A stretch of DNA of 6,842 nt from Firmicutes bacterium CAG:631 (GTDB lineage Bacteria > Bacillota_I > Bacilli_A > RFN20 > CAG-631). The stretch covers positions 1-6,842 of the forward strand of contig HF997995.1 in NCBI GenBank assembly GCA_000433015.1. The letters are read 5' to 3'. Shown here piece after piece: positions 1 through 4,993 of this stretch (position 1 is its first letter; every line of letters begins with the position of its first letter). A model generated the notes under the pieces. That model was not told the origin of the DNA, did no database searches, and saw only the letters and a list, made by a program, of their open reading frames with translations. The translations under genes were made by a program, and so were the position numbers.

Positions 1-157
1 TTCTCCCCTTTGTCAATCCTTTTTTTCGTTTTTTTTCTACTTTTTATTTTATTTTCTTTCAACAAATTTTTTCCATAAGTTAATATATGAAAAACGAGTG
101 TAATTGATGATAATTTTTTTATATTTAAATGAATAAAATGGAAATGGTGATAGAAAC

Positions 158-829
158 ATGTCTACAATTTTATTTTTAAGTCCCCGGATTGATGATAAAA
201 AAAGTTATGTCAATCTTTCTTATTATCAACTTTTTAAAAATCAGAATGTCATTCCTATTATTCTTCCTTATATAATGGACAAGAAAAAATTACTGCAAAT
301 TTTAAAAATGGGGAATGGATTAATTCTTTGTGGAGGAATTGATATTAATCCTAAATATTTTCAAAAAAAATACCAAAAATCAGTCTATATTGATGCTTTA
401 GATCAATATGATTTTTTATTACTAGAACTTGCAATTCAATTAAAGATGCCTGTATTTGGCATTTGTCGGGGTTTACAGGTCATTAATGTTTACTTTCATG
501 GAAGTTTAACGGAACATATCGAAAATCACATGCAAACTAACCATAAAATCTTTTTTTCTAATAAAGATGAAAATATTTTTAATCATTTTCATGATGCGGA
601 AATGGTCAATTCTTTTCATCATCAATCGATTTTAGATTTAGGCCATCATTTAATTTGTTGCGCAAAAAGTCAAGATGGAGTTATTGAAGCCATTTATTCT
701 AAAAAATATCCTATTTATGCTATTCAATGGCATTGCGAATTATTAACGAACAAAAAAAGACAATACCAAATGATTTTGTCTTTTTTTAAGCAATGTAAAC
801 AATATCGTTTTAAAAAAAATAATTCATAA
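158..829 (+). CDS. Gamma-glutamyl-gamma-aminobutyrate hydrolase family protein (class I glutamine amidotransferase-like, peptidase C26)
   Basis: A 223-residue cytosolic protein of the PuuD/peptidase C26 family, which hydrolyses gamma-glutamyl amide bonds. The catalytic pieces are visible in order: the GGIDINP loop (residues 59-65), the nucleophile elbow GICRG with Cys103, the NSFHHQ segment (151-156), and QWHCE (190-194), giving His192 and Glu194 of the triad. The family form of the last motif is QWHPE, so Pro is replaced by Cys193; the triad is intact. Length is slightly below the usual 240-250. No signal peptide or membrane segment is seen. ATG 158 is preceded by GGTGAT (146-151), a good extended SD at 6 nt. 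tspO follows 38 nt downstream on the same strand and may be co-transcribed, although nothing links their functions. The substrate cannot be read from the sequence: gamma-glutamyl-GABA, gamma-glutamyl-polyamines or another gamma-glutamyl compound are all possible. Confidence 0.9.
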   Translation: MSTILFLSPRIDDKKSYVNLSYYQLFKNQNVIPIILPYIMDKKKLLQILKMGNGLILCGGIDINPKYFQKKYQKSVYIDALDQYDFLLLELAIQLKMPVFGICRGLQVINVYFHGSLTEHIENHMQTNHKIFFSNKDENIFNHFHDAEMVNSFHHQSILDLGHHLICCAKSQDGVIEAIYSKKYPIYAIQWHCELLTNKKRQYQMILSFFKQCKQYRFKKNNS

Positions 830-855
830 ATCACCTTTTTGTTTCATAAGGTGAT
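830..855 (+). promoter_or_regulatory. Inverted repeat masking an SD-like sequence before tspO
   Basis: ATCACCTT (830-837) and AAGGTGAT (848-855) form a perfect 8-bp stem with a 10-nt loop, starting right after the stop of the hydrolase gene. The 3' arm is itself an SD sequence and the 5' arm resembles the 16S rRNA tail, so the hairpin would hide the first of two SD motifs upstream of tspO. No T-run follows, so it is not a good terminator. A translational role is inferred. Confidence 0.4.
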
Positions 856-856
856 A

Positions 857-871
857 ATGGTGATATCATGA
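857..871 (+). CDS. Possible four-codon leader ORF (MVIS) coupled to tspO
   Basis: ATG-GTG-ATA-TCA-TGA begins 5 nt after the AAGG core of AAGGTGAT (848-855). Its TGA overlaps the tspO start codon as ATGA. The SD of tspO (GGTGAT, 859-864) lies inside this mini-ORF. This is the geometry expected for translational coupling, but so short an ORF can arise by chance from the repeated GGTGAT unit (850-858 and 859-867). There is no coding evidence beyond position. Confidence 0.25.
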   Translation: MVIS

Positions 872-1317
872 AAAAAAATTGGATTCTTTTAATCCCCGTT
901 TTAATTTTAGTCGTTGTCGGAACATTGTTGATTAAATTTTCACCCTATCCCTATGATTCAATGAATTTACCCCGTTTTGCTCCTCCAGGATTTGTTTTTG
1001 GCATTGCATGGACCATTTTTTATGCTATATTCTATTATTCAGCCACAAAAACCATTTCGATACCATTGAAAAAAAATAAATTATTTCAATTATATGTTTT
1101 AGTTTTGAGTTTTCAATTGGTTTGGATTTTATTTTTCTTTACACTTGGTTATCAATTATTGGCTTTATTTATTTTAATTGTAATTTATTTGTTAAGTGTT
1201 GCTTTTGTTTTTGAAATGGCAAAAATAAGCAAAAAGCAAGCGTTATGGAATCTCCCTTATCTTTTATGGTTACTTTTTGCTACTTTATTAAATCTTTCTG
1301 TTCTTGTTTTAAATTAA
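868..1317 (+). CDS. tspO: TspO/MBR family protein (tryptophan-rich sensory protein homologue)
   Basis: A 149-residue integral membrane protein of the TspO/MBR (PBR) family, known to bind porphyrins and other hydrophobic ligands. Five hydrophobic segments are visible at roughly 5-24, 40-60, 73-92, 95-117 and 126-147. Family signatures are present: PRFAPPGFVFG (35-45) with Trp48 after it, W86 followed by FF in helix 3, and the NLPYLLW...FATLLN block (128-142). The family position usually read as L-N before the helix 3 Trp is S-F here, and the protein has fewer tryptophans than most homologues. Length is near the usual 150-160. The start is ATG 868 with GGTGAT at 859-864. The last 9 nt overlap the convergent downstream gene, with no terminator between them. 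The family is clear; ligand and role are not, and no tetrapyrrole gene lies nearby. Confidence 0.9.
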   Translation: MKKNWILLIPVLILVVVGTLLIKFSPYPYDSMNLPRFAPPGFVFGIAWTIFYAIFYYSATKTISIPLKKNKLFQLYVLVLSFQLVWILFFFTLGYQLLALFILIVIYLLSVAFVFEMAKISKKQALWNLPYLLWLLFATLLNLSVLVLN

Positions 1318-1803
1318 TAAATAAATCATATAGATAATAAAAGATAACGCACCAACAACATATAAAATTAATAAGAATAAAGAAAACAAACCATATTTTA
1401 TTCCTTGATTCGTTATTCGATTACTTTTTTCTTTTAAATATTGAACAGTAAAAATAAATTGAAAAAATTCAAAAATAGTTAATGCAATGAAAAGCAATAA
1501 AAGAATGGCTCCTAAAGGAGATAATAACCAATAAGATAATGGACTAAATTTTTGGTCTTTTAATATAATAGGTGTCAGTAATAGTCTTATGAATAAAGCC
1601 AAAGGAATTGTAAGAATAAAAATCCACAAAGTACGATGCCAAATTTTTTTAATATCTTTATTTCGTAATTCATGAAAGATAGACTTTCTTTTTTCTTTAA
1701 ATTCCTTTTCTGCTAATACAACATCTTCTTGTTTTGTAGCATCTAACGTTTGGTCCACTACATTATAAATTTGTTCATCATATTTGGGGTATTCTAGTTC
1801 CAT
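1309..1803 (-). CDS. Hypothetical membrane protein with three predicted helices
   Basis: I do not recognise this 164-residue protein. It has a charged, probably cytoplasmic N-terminal region (residues 1-55, rich in Glu, Lys and Asp, likely helical), then three hydrophobic segments at about 57-79, 95-118 and 138-163, and almost no tail. The start chosen is ATG at 1801-1803, because AGGTGAT (1808-1814) is then a well-placed SD. An upstream GTG (1810-1812) and ATG (1807-1809) are in frame but lie inside that SD and would add only three residues. The 3' end overlaps tspO by 9 nt, tail to tail. It follows the YcxB-like gene on the same strand, but a hairpin terminator lies between them, so it probably has its own weak promoter or depends on read-through. 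It could be part of a transport or stress-response membrane system; nothing in the sequence decides. Confidence 0.7.
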   Translation of the reverse strand: MELEYPKYDEQIYNVVDQTLDATKQEDVVLAEKEFKEKRKSIFHELRNKDIKKIWHRTLWIFILTIPLALFIRLLLTPIILKDQKFSPLSYWLLSPLGAILLLLFIALTIFEFFQFIFTVQYLKEKSNRITNQGIKYGLFSLFLLILYVVGALSFIIYMIYLLI

Positions 1804-1806
1804 CTT

Positions 1807-1831
1807 CATCACCTATATTTATTATGTGATG
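1807..1831 (-). promoter_or_regulatory. Inverted repeat overlapping the SD of the three-helix membrane protein gene
   Basis: Read on the minus strand, CATCAC (1826-1831) is complementary to GTGATG (1807-1812), with a 13-nt loop, and the second arm overlaps the AGGTGAT SD (1808-1814). A 6-bp stem is weak. It resembles the arrangement upstream of tspO, so the two may be a shared translational control habit or may simply reflect the recurring GGTGAT SD. Confidence 0.25.
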
Positions 1832-1865
1832 TTTGTAATATTCAATTCATTTTGCCAAATAAAAT

Positions 1866-1904
1866 ACAAAAAGTCCAAATGATTCATAAATTTGGGCCTT
1901 TTTT
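1866..1904 (-). terminator. Rho-independent terminator after the YcxB-like gene
   Basis: The arms at about 1872-1880 and 1890-1899 (GTCCAAAT against ATTTGGGC, one G-T pair) form a stem of about 8 bp around a loop near 1881-1889. On the minus strand it is followed by CTTTTT. It starts right after the stop of the YcxB-like gene. The plus strand also has a T-run (1899-1904), so it may work in both directions. Confidence 0.65.
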
Positions 1905-2373
1905 ATTTCAGATTTATAAGTTCTTTAATCTTATTTAATTCTAGTTCAGTTGTATTCGATTTTTTCAGAATATAAGCATTTGCTTTATTTATAAAAATAA
2001 ACAAATAATCATCATATTCTTTAACTTTATAAATATCTTTATAATACAGTTTATGCGTTCCAATCACATCTTCATTTTTAATCGTGGAAATATGAATCGC
2101 ATTTTTTTCAAAAACATATTCATTTATCCATTGATAACTCGCTGTTTTAGCAATATTTTTATGAATTGTTATTAATAAAACTAAACCAATTGCAAATGGA
2201 ATAGAAAAAAACAACAAAAAGTCTAAATTTAGATTTTCAAAGTTAATAGATAATATAATATAAGTCAATAAACCAACAATTCCAATAATCATAGAAATAA
2301 GAGAACCGACTCGAATTTTTTTTGTTAATATTTTTTGTGAAGCCTCATCAATTTTAGTTCTTACAGTTATCAT
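1903..2373 (-). CDS. YcxB-like membrane protein
   Basis: A 156-residue protein with a short N-terminus, two membrane helices (about 23-43 and 50-70) and a C-terminal soluble part resembling the YcxB-like domain: an aromatic/charged beta-strand stretch with YYKDIYKVKEYDDY (110-123), then FIFINKANAYILKK (125-138). The pattern of Y-x-D-I-x-K-V plus a strand ending in an I-x-K-K turn is typical of YcxB domains, which resemble bacterial PH-like domains. Function in the family is not established. Start ATG 2371-2373 has GGAG (2381-2384) as SD. It has a good promoter of its own (2401-2429) and its own terminator, so it appears to be a single-gene unit. Assignment is by pattern, without a search; a two-helix protein of another small family remains possible. 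Confidence 0.72.
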   Translation of the reverse strand: MITVRTKIDEASQKILTKKIRVGSLISMIIGIVGLLTYIILSINFENLNLDFLLFFSIPFAIGLVLLITIHKNIAKTASYQWINEYVFEKNAIHISTIKNEDVIGTHKLYYKDIYKVKEYDDYLFIFINKANAYILKKSNTTELELNKIKELINLK

Positions 2374-2400
2374 TTTTTTGCTCCAATCTTTTCGTATTCT

Positions 2401-2429
2401 ATATTAATATGCTTCAAATAAAATGTCAA
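2401..2429 (-). promoter_or_regulatory. Promoter of the YcxB-like gene
   Basis: On the minus strand there is a perfect -35 TTGACA (2424-2429), a 17-bp spacer and -10 TAATAT (2401-2406). The expected start site is near 2394, giving a leader of about 20 nt that contains the GGAG SD. Confidence 0.65.
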
Positions 2430-2499
2430 ATTACCCATTTGATATGAATGAAAAAAATTTCTTTTTTAATAAACAAGCCCAAATCGATTTTAAAAACAT

Positions 2500-2524
2500 A
2501 AAAAAAACCCTAAGTTTAGGGCTT
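2500..2524 (-). terminator. Rho-independent terminator after tRNA-Pro
   Basis: CCCTAA (2508-2513) and TTAGGG (2516-2521) pair, followed on the minus strand by seven or more T (complement of 2501-2507). It lies 14 nt beyond the tRNA-Pro 3' end. The nominal loop is only 2 nt, so the top pair or pairs must open. Confidence 0.75.
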
Positions 2525-2534
2525 TAATTTTAAA

Positions 2535-2611
<77 letters not shown>

Positions 2612-2636
2612 ATTGTCAGCTAATAACCGCTTATAT

Positions 2637-2665
2637 ATATTACTTTTTTTAAACGAAATTGTCAA
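2637..2665 (-). promoter_or_regulatory. Promoter of tRNA-Pro
   Basis: On the minus strand there is a perfect -35 TTGACA (2660-2665), a 17-bp spacer with an A-run, and -10 TAATAT (2637-2642). The predicted start is near 2630, about 19 nt before the mature tRNA. It is arranged back to back with the ogt promoter in the 2612-2791 intergenic region. Confidence 0.7.
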
Positions 2666-2734
2666 TAATATTCTTCATTTTTTACAATACTAATATATGA
2701 TTTTTTATAGTTATTGTTTCACCTTTGGCCTTTC

Positions 2735-2763
2735 TTTTCAAACAAAATAAAAAGTGATATACT
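2735..2763 (+). promoter_or_regulatory. Extended -10 promoter of the ogt-tag operon
   Basis: -35-like TTTTCA (2735-2740), a 17-bp spacer, and -10 TATACT (2758-2763) preceded by TG at 2755-2756 (TGnTATACT, the extended -10 form). The expected start is near 2770, leaving a leader of about 22 nt. No operator-like repeat for an Ada-type regulator is apparent. Confidence 0.65.
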
Positions 2764-2791
2764 TTGAATAAGAAATGGAAGGGAATACTCA

Positions 2792-3331
2792 ATGATCAAT
2801 TGGACAAATTATGCATCTCCATTAGGAAACATTACTTTAGCAAGTAAAGATAATGCATTAATCGGATTATGGTTAGAAGGCCAAAAATATACTTTTTCTA
2901 ATTATCAAGATACAATCATAGAAAATCCAAATGATTCTGTTTTGGTTCAAGCAAAAAAGTGGTTAGATTTATATTTTAAAGGCCATCAACCAAACGTTAA
3001 TCAACTAAAATTAGCTCCAATAGGCTCTCCATTTAGACAAAAAGTATGGCAACTATTATTGCAAATTCCTTATGGTACTGTTGTTACCTATAATGAGTTA
3101 GCAAAAAATATAGCAAAACAATTGGGCATAACTAAAATGTCTCCTCAGGCAATTGGAAATGCTGTGGGTCATAATCCTATTTCTATTATCATTCCTTGCC
3201 ATCGTGTTGTTGGAAGCAAGGGAAGTTTAACCGGTTATGCAGGAGGCATTGATAAAAAATTACAACTTTTAAAACATGAGCAAGTAGATATGCGTCATTT
3301 ATTTGTTCCCAAAAAAGGAACTGCTTTATAA
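2792..3331 (+). CDS. ogt: Methylated-DNA--[protein]-cysteine S-methyltransferase (O6-alkylguanine-DNA alkyltransferase)
   Basis: A 179-residue suicide DNA-repair protein that transfers the alkyl group from O6-alkylguanine (and O4-alkylthymine) to its own cysteine. The active site IPCHRVVG (134-141) supplies Cys136. Before it are FRQKVW (81-86), PYGTVVTY (93-100) and the AIGNAVGHNPI helix-loop (120-130); after it comes LTGYAGG (146-152). The N-terminal part (1-75) is the usual poorly conserved domain. There is no Ada AraC domain, so this is the stand-alone Ogt type. The position usually held by the arginine finger (RAVG) is Gln119 (QAIG), a variant I recall from low-GC Gram-positive homologues. 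Start ATG 2792 has the purine-rich SD GGAAGGGA at about 2777-2784. The stop at 3329-3331 is 13 nt before tag, so the two are translated from one message. Confidence 0.95.
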   Translation: MINWTNYASPLGNITLASKDNALIGLWLEGQKYTFSNYQDTIIENPNDSVLVQAKKWLDLYFKGHQPNVNQLKLAPIGSPFRQKVWQLLLQIPYGTVVTYNELAKNIAKQLGITKMSPQAIGNAVGHNPISIIIPCHRVVGSKGSLTGYAGGIDKKLQLLKHEQVDMRHLFVPKKGTAL

Positions 3332-3344
3332 AGGAGAGAAGAAG

Positions 3345-3884
3345 ATGAAAAGATGTCAATGGGTTAAACTTAAAAATCCCATTTATGTTAATTATCATGA
3401 TCAAGAATGGGGAAAATTAAATCTTAACGAAGCTTATTTATTTGAAATGTTATTATTAGAATGTTTTCAAGCTGGGTTATCTTGGGAATGTGTTTTAAAT
3501 AAAAGAGAACACTTTAGAGTGGCTTATGACTCTTTTAACATTGATAAAATCATTCATTACGATTCAACAAAAATAAATGAACTTTACAATAATCAAAATA
3601 TCATTCGCAATCGATTAAAAATTCAAGCCAGCATTGAAAATGCTAAAATTTATAAAGAAATTCAAAAAGAATTTGGTTCCTTTCAAAATTATCTCCAACA
3701 CTTTAGTTTTGGACATATTGTTTATGAGTTAGGTAAAACAACAAATGAACTTTCAGACAAAATTTCTAAAGATTTAAAAAAAAGAGGCATGAAATTTGTG
3801 GGTAGTACCACGATTTATTCTTATTTACAAGCCATCGGCATTATCAATTCTCATGAACCTTGTTGCTTTTTATATAAAAAATGA
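3345..3884 (+). CDS. tag: DNA-3-methyladenine glycosylase I
   Basis: A 179-residue base-excision repair enzyme that removes 3-methyladenine from DNA. The Tag signature runs throughout: RCQW at the N-terminus (Cys4), YHDQEWG (17-23, His18), LECFQAGLSW (38-47, with Glu39 and Trp47 at the base-binding site), IIRNRLKIQ (86-94), KKRGMKFVGST (145-155) and INSHEPCC (167-174). Cys4, His18, His170 and Cys174 match the four zinc ligands of E. coli Tag, keeping the H-x3-C spacing. Length is near the usual 185. The start is ATG 3345, 8 nt after AAGGAG (3331-3336); the longer frame from a TTG at 3303 runs into ogt and has no family support. It ends with TGA at the expected family end, evidence that TGA is a stop here. 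It works with Ogt: direct reversal plus excision of methylation damage. Confidence 0.95.
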   Translation: MKRCQWVKLKNPIYVNYHDQEWGKLNLNEAYLFEMLLLECFQAGLSWECVLNKREHFRVAYDSFNIDKIIHYDSTKINELYNNQNIIRNRLKIQASIENAKIYKEIQKEFGSFQNYLQHFSFGHIVYELGKTTNELSDKISKDLKKRGMKFVGSTTIYSYLQAIGIINSHEPCCFLYKK

Positions 3885-3898
3885 TTATTTTTCAAAGG

Positions 3899-3931
3899 AA
3901 AATGAGAAATTCATTATTAGTATTTCATTTT
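3899..3931 (-). terminator. Weak hairpin at the end of the DUF3781 gene, between convergent transcripts
   Basis: An imperfect A/T-rich hairpin: AAAATG at 3899-3904 and AAAT at 3907-3910 face ATTT at 3922-3925 and CATTTT at 3926-3931, with a 2-nt bulge. It spans the stop of the DUF3781 gene and lies 15 nt past the tag stop. On the minus strand TTTTCCTTT follows. It could end either transcript; the low GC makes this uncertain. Confidence 0.3.
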
Positions 3932-4165
3932 ATGTGCAGTAATAATAGTATAACTAAATGCATTAATTGTTATTTTGATGTTTTCTATTTCACAATACCA
4001 ATTCTTTCCTTTTTTATAAATATGACAATTTTTATCTTTAATTTTCCTTTTACAATAATGGATGATGTCTTCTGTTTCTAATTGTAAATTTCTTTTAATT
4101 CTTAAAATCCCTAGCGATGTTGAATGGATTCTATCCATATTTGCTAATAAAATTTCTTTATCTAT
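3917..4165 (-). CDS. DUF3781-family small protein, with a probable ATA start codon
   Basis: A small soluble protein matching my recollection of DUF3781: RIHSTSLGILRIKRNL, then an ETEDIIHYCK helix, and the conserved C-terminal run KGKNWYCEI, ITINAFSYTIITAHK. Function of the family is unknown. The start is the difficulty. The family-like N-terminus would read (M)DKEILLANMDRIH, but the first codon is ATA (4163-4165), placed 10 nt after AGGAG (4176-4180). The next ATG (4136-4138) gives 73 residues but has no SD. In-frame TTG (4244-4246) and ATG (4232-4234) lie in the tRNA-Arg gene or before its terminator, and the residues they would add translate the terminator hairpin. I therefore give the 82-residue ATA form. 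Alternatives are initiation at 4138, or a gene weakened by an ATG-to-ATA change. It sits just downstream of the tRNA terminator, so expression probably needs read-through. Confidence 0.7.
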   Translation of the reverse strand: MDKEILLANMDRIHSTSLGILRIKRNLQLETEDIIHYCKRKIKDKNCHIYKKGKNWYCEIENIKITINAFSYTIITAHKMKY

Positions 4166-4180
4166 CTTCGTTTTTCTCCT

Positions 4181-4224
4181 AAAAAAATCCAAACTCTTTC
4201 CGATAAAGCCGGTTAAGTTTGGAT
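4181..4224 (-). terminator. Rho-independent terminator after tRNA-Cys/tRNA-Arg
   Basis: A perfect 9-bp stem, ATCCAAACT (4187-4195) with AGTTTGGAT (4216-4224), encloses a loop able to form a further short stem (CCG at 4200-4202 with CGG at 4210-4212). On the minus strand it ends in seven T (complement of 4181-4187). It begins 12 nt past the tRNA-Arg CCA end and separates the tRNA unit from the DUF3781 gene. Confidence 0.8.
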
Positions 4225-4235
4225 TATCAATCATT

Positions 4236-4312
4236 TGGCGCGCCAAACAGGAGTCGAACCCACAACCTTTAGATCCGTAGTCTAACGCTCTATCCAGTTG
4301 AGCTATTGGCGC
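4236..4312 (-). tRNA. tRNA-Arg (anticodon ACG)
   Basis: A complete 77-nt cloverleaf. Acceptor arms GCGCCAA and TTGGCGC pair, discriminator G is followed by an encoded CCA (4236-4238). Anticodon stem TTAGA/TCTAA encloses CTACGGA, giving ACG, which is normally edited to ICG by TadA to read CGU, CGC and CGA. The T loop is TTCGACT. It is transcribed after tRNA-Cys, 15 nt away, in the same unit. Confidence 0.97.
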
Positions 4313-4327
4313 ATAAATAAGAAAAAT

Positions 4328-4401
4328 TGGAGGTTCCTGCCGGATTTGAACCGGCGCTCACTGAGTTGCAGTCAATTGCCTTACCACTTGGCTAAGGAAC
4401 C
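4328..4401 (-). tRNA. tRNA-Cys (anticodon GCA)
   Basis: A complete 74-nt cloverleaf. Acceptor arms GGTTCCT and AGGAACC pair, with discriminator T (U73, the cysteine identity base) and an encoded CCA (4328-4330). Anticodon stem ATTGA/TCAGT, with one T-G pair, encloses CTGCAAC, giving GCA. The T arm is GCCGG-TTCAAAT-CCGGC. It is the first gene of a two-tRNA transcript with tRNA-Arg. Confidence 0.97.
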
Positions 4402-4412
4402 ACAGCATTAGG

Positions 4413-4441
4413 ATTATATCACTACATTTAAATATATTCAA
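4413..4441 (-). promoter_or_regulatory. Strong promoter of the tRNA-Cys/tRNA-Arg unit
   Basis: On the minus strand: -35 TTGAAT (4436-4441), a 17-bp spacer and consensus -10 TATAAT (4413-4418) preceded by TG (TGnTATAAT). The start is expected near 4406, only about 5 nt before the mature tRNA-Cys. Confidence 0.75.
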
Positions 4442-4514
4442 GAGTTTTAAAAAAAATTATTGATTTTAAAATCATCTCTTTTCTATAATACTTCAATCAA
4501 AAGAAAAAAAAGTA

Positions 4515-4544
4515 TTGTTTATTCTTACTTCTTTTTGTTATGAT
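4515..4544 (+). promoter_or_regulatory. Extended -10 promoter of the 138-residue protein gene
   Basis: -10 TATGAT (4539-4544) with TG at 4536-4537 (TGnTATGAT) and a weak -35 TTGTTT (4515-4520), 18-bp spacing. The start is expected near 4551, giving a leader of about 26 nt that contains the AAGGAAGGA SD. It is divergent from the tRNA promoter. Confidence 0.5.
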
Positions 4545-4576
4545 AGTATTAAAGAAAACAAAGGAAGGAACACACT

Positions 4577-4993
4577 ATGAAAACCAATAAAATTTATTTA
4601 AATCTTTTAATTGAAAAAGGCCTTTTGCCAGAAATTTCAAATCCAAATCAATTACAAATTTTAAAAACGGCTTATCCAAATCAAGATTATCCGGAAAACA
4701 TTTATGAAAAAAATGGAAAATTTTATGACATTAAGGATTTTATGGATTTAAATCAAGCCGATATAATAACGATTTTAAGTTTACAAAACGTGAATGCTCC
4801 TCAAACAGAGCCCGCCGTGAATTCTTCTAAAAATAATGATATAGATAGAATAACAAATTCTTTGAATGACATTAATGCATCATTAAAATCAATTTTTATA
4901 CTTTTCTTATTTCAATTTATTTTAACGCTCATTGCCGCAATACTTTGTATTGTAGTTATGGCAAACTTTTCCTATGAATTATTCATTTTTTAA
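4577..4993 (+). CDS. Hypothetical protein with a C-terminal membrane anchor
   Basis: I do not recognise this 138-residue protein. The first 70 residues are soluble and hydrophilic and look like a short folded unit, with GLLPEISNPNQLQ (15-27) and YEKNGKFYDIKDFMDL (43-58). A low-complexity linker rich in Asn, Ser and Pro follows (71-90), then a possible amphipathic helix (IDRITNSLNDINASLKS, 89-105) that may form a coiled coil, and one strongly hydrophobic segment (about 106-130) close to the C-terminus. There is no N-terminal signal peptide, so the soluble part is probably cytoplasmic and tail-anchored. ATG 4577 has a strong SD, AAGGAAGGA (4561-4569). It has its own promoter. Its stop overlaps the stop of the convergent ClC gene by 4 nt, with no terminator between. 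Confidence 0.75.
   Translation: MKTNKIYLNLLIEKGLLPEISNPNQLQILKTAYPNQDYPENIYEKNGKFYDIKDFMDLNQADIITILSLQNVNAPQTEPAVNSSKNNDIDRITNSLNDINASLKSIFILFLFQFILTLIAAILCIVVMANFSYELFIF

Noticed and set aside
1..60. T/C-rich tract at the left edge, with a TTGACA on the minus strand (complement of 11-16)
   Set aside because: It could be the -35 of a divergent gene to the left, but the -10 would lie outside the window; the T-rich tract has no hairpin. Cannot be supported.
60..157. Promoter for the gamma-glutamyl hydrolase gene
   Set aside because: Several -10-like boxes (TAATAT at 81, GATAAT at 109, TAAAAT at 134) but none has a convincing -35 at 16-18 bp in this AT-rich stretch.
3303..3344. Upstream TTG start for tag
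   Set aside because: It overlaps ogt and lacks an SD; ATG 3345 has AAGGAG at 8 nt and gives the family N-terminus with zinc ligand Cys4.
3189..3404. Minus-strand ORF of 71 codons across the ogt/tag junction
   Set aside because: Antisense to two strongly supported repair genes, no SD, low-complexity hydrophobic translation with no family resemblance.
4166..4246. N-terminal extension of the DUF3781 frame from TTG 4246 or ATG 4234
   Set aside because: The added codons lie in the tRNA-Arg 3' end and its terminator hairpin, have no SD, and do not look like the family.
3881..4280. Two overlapping plus-strand ORFs opposite the DUF3781 gene and tRNA-Arg
   Set aside because: The DUF3781-like protein on the other strand explains the openness; the second runs into the antisense of tRNA-Arg. 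Neither has an SD.
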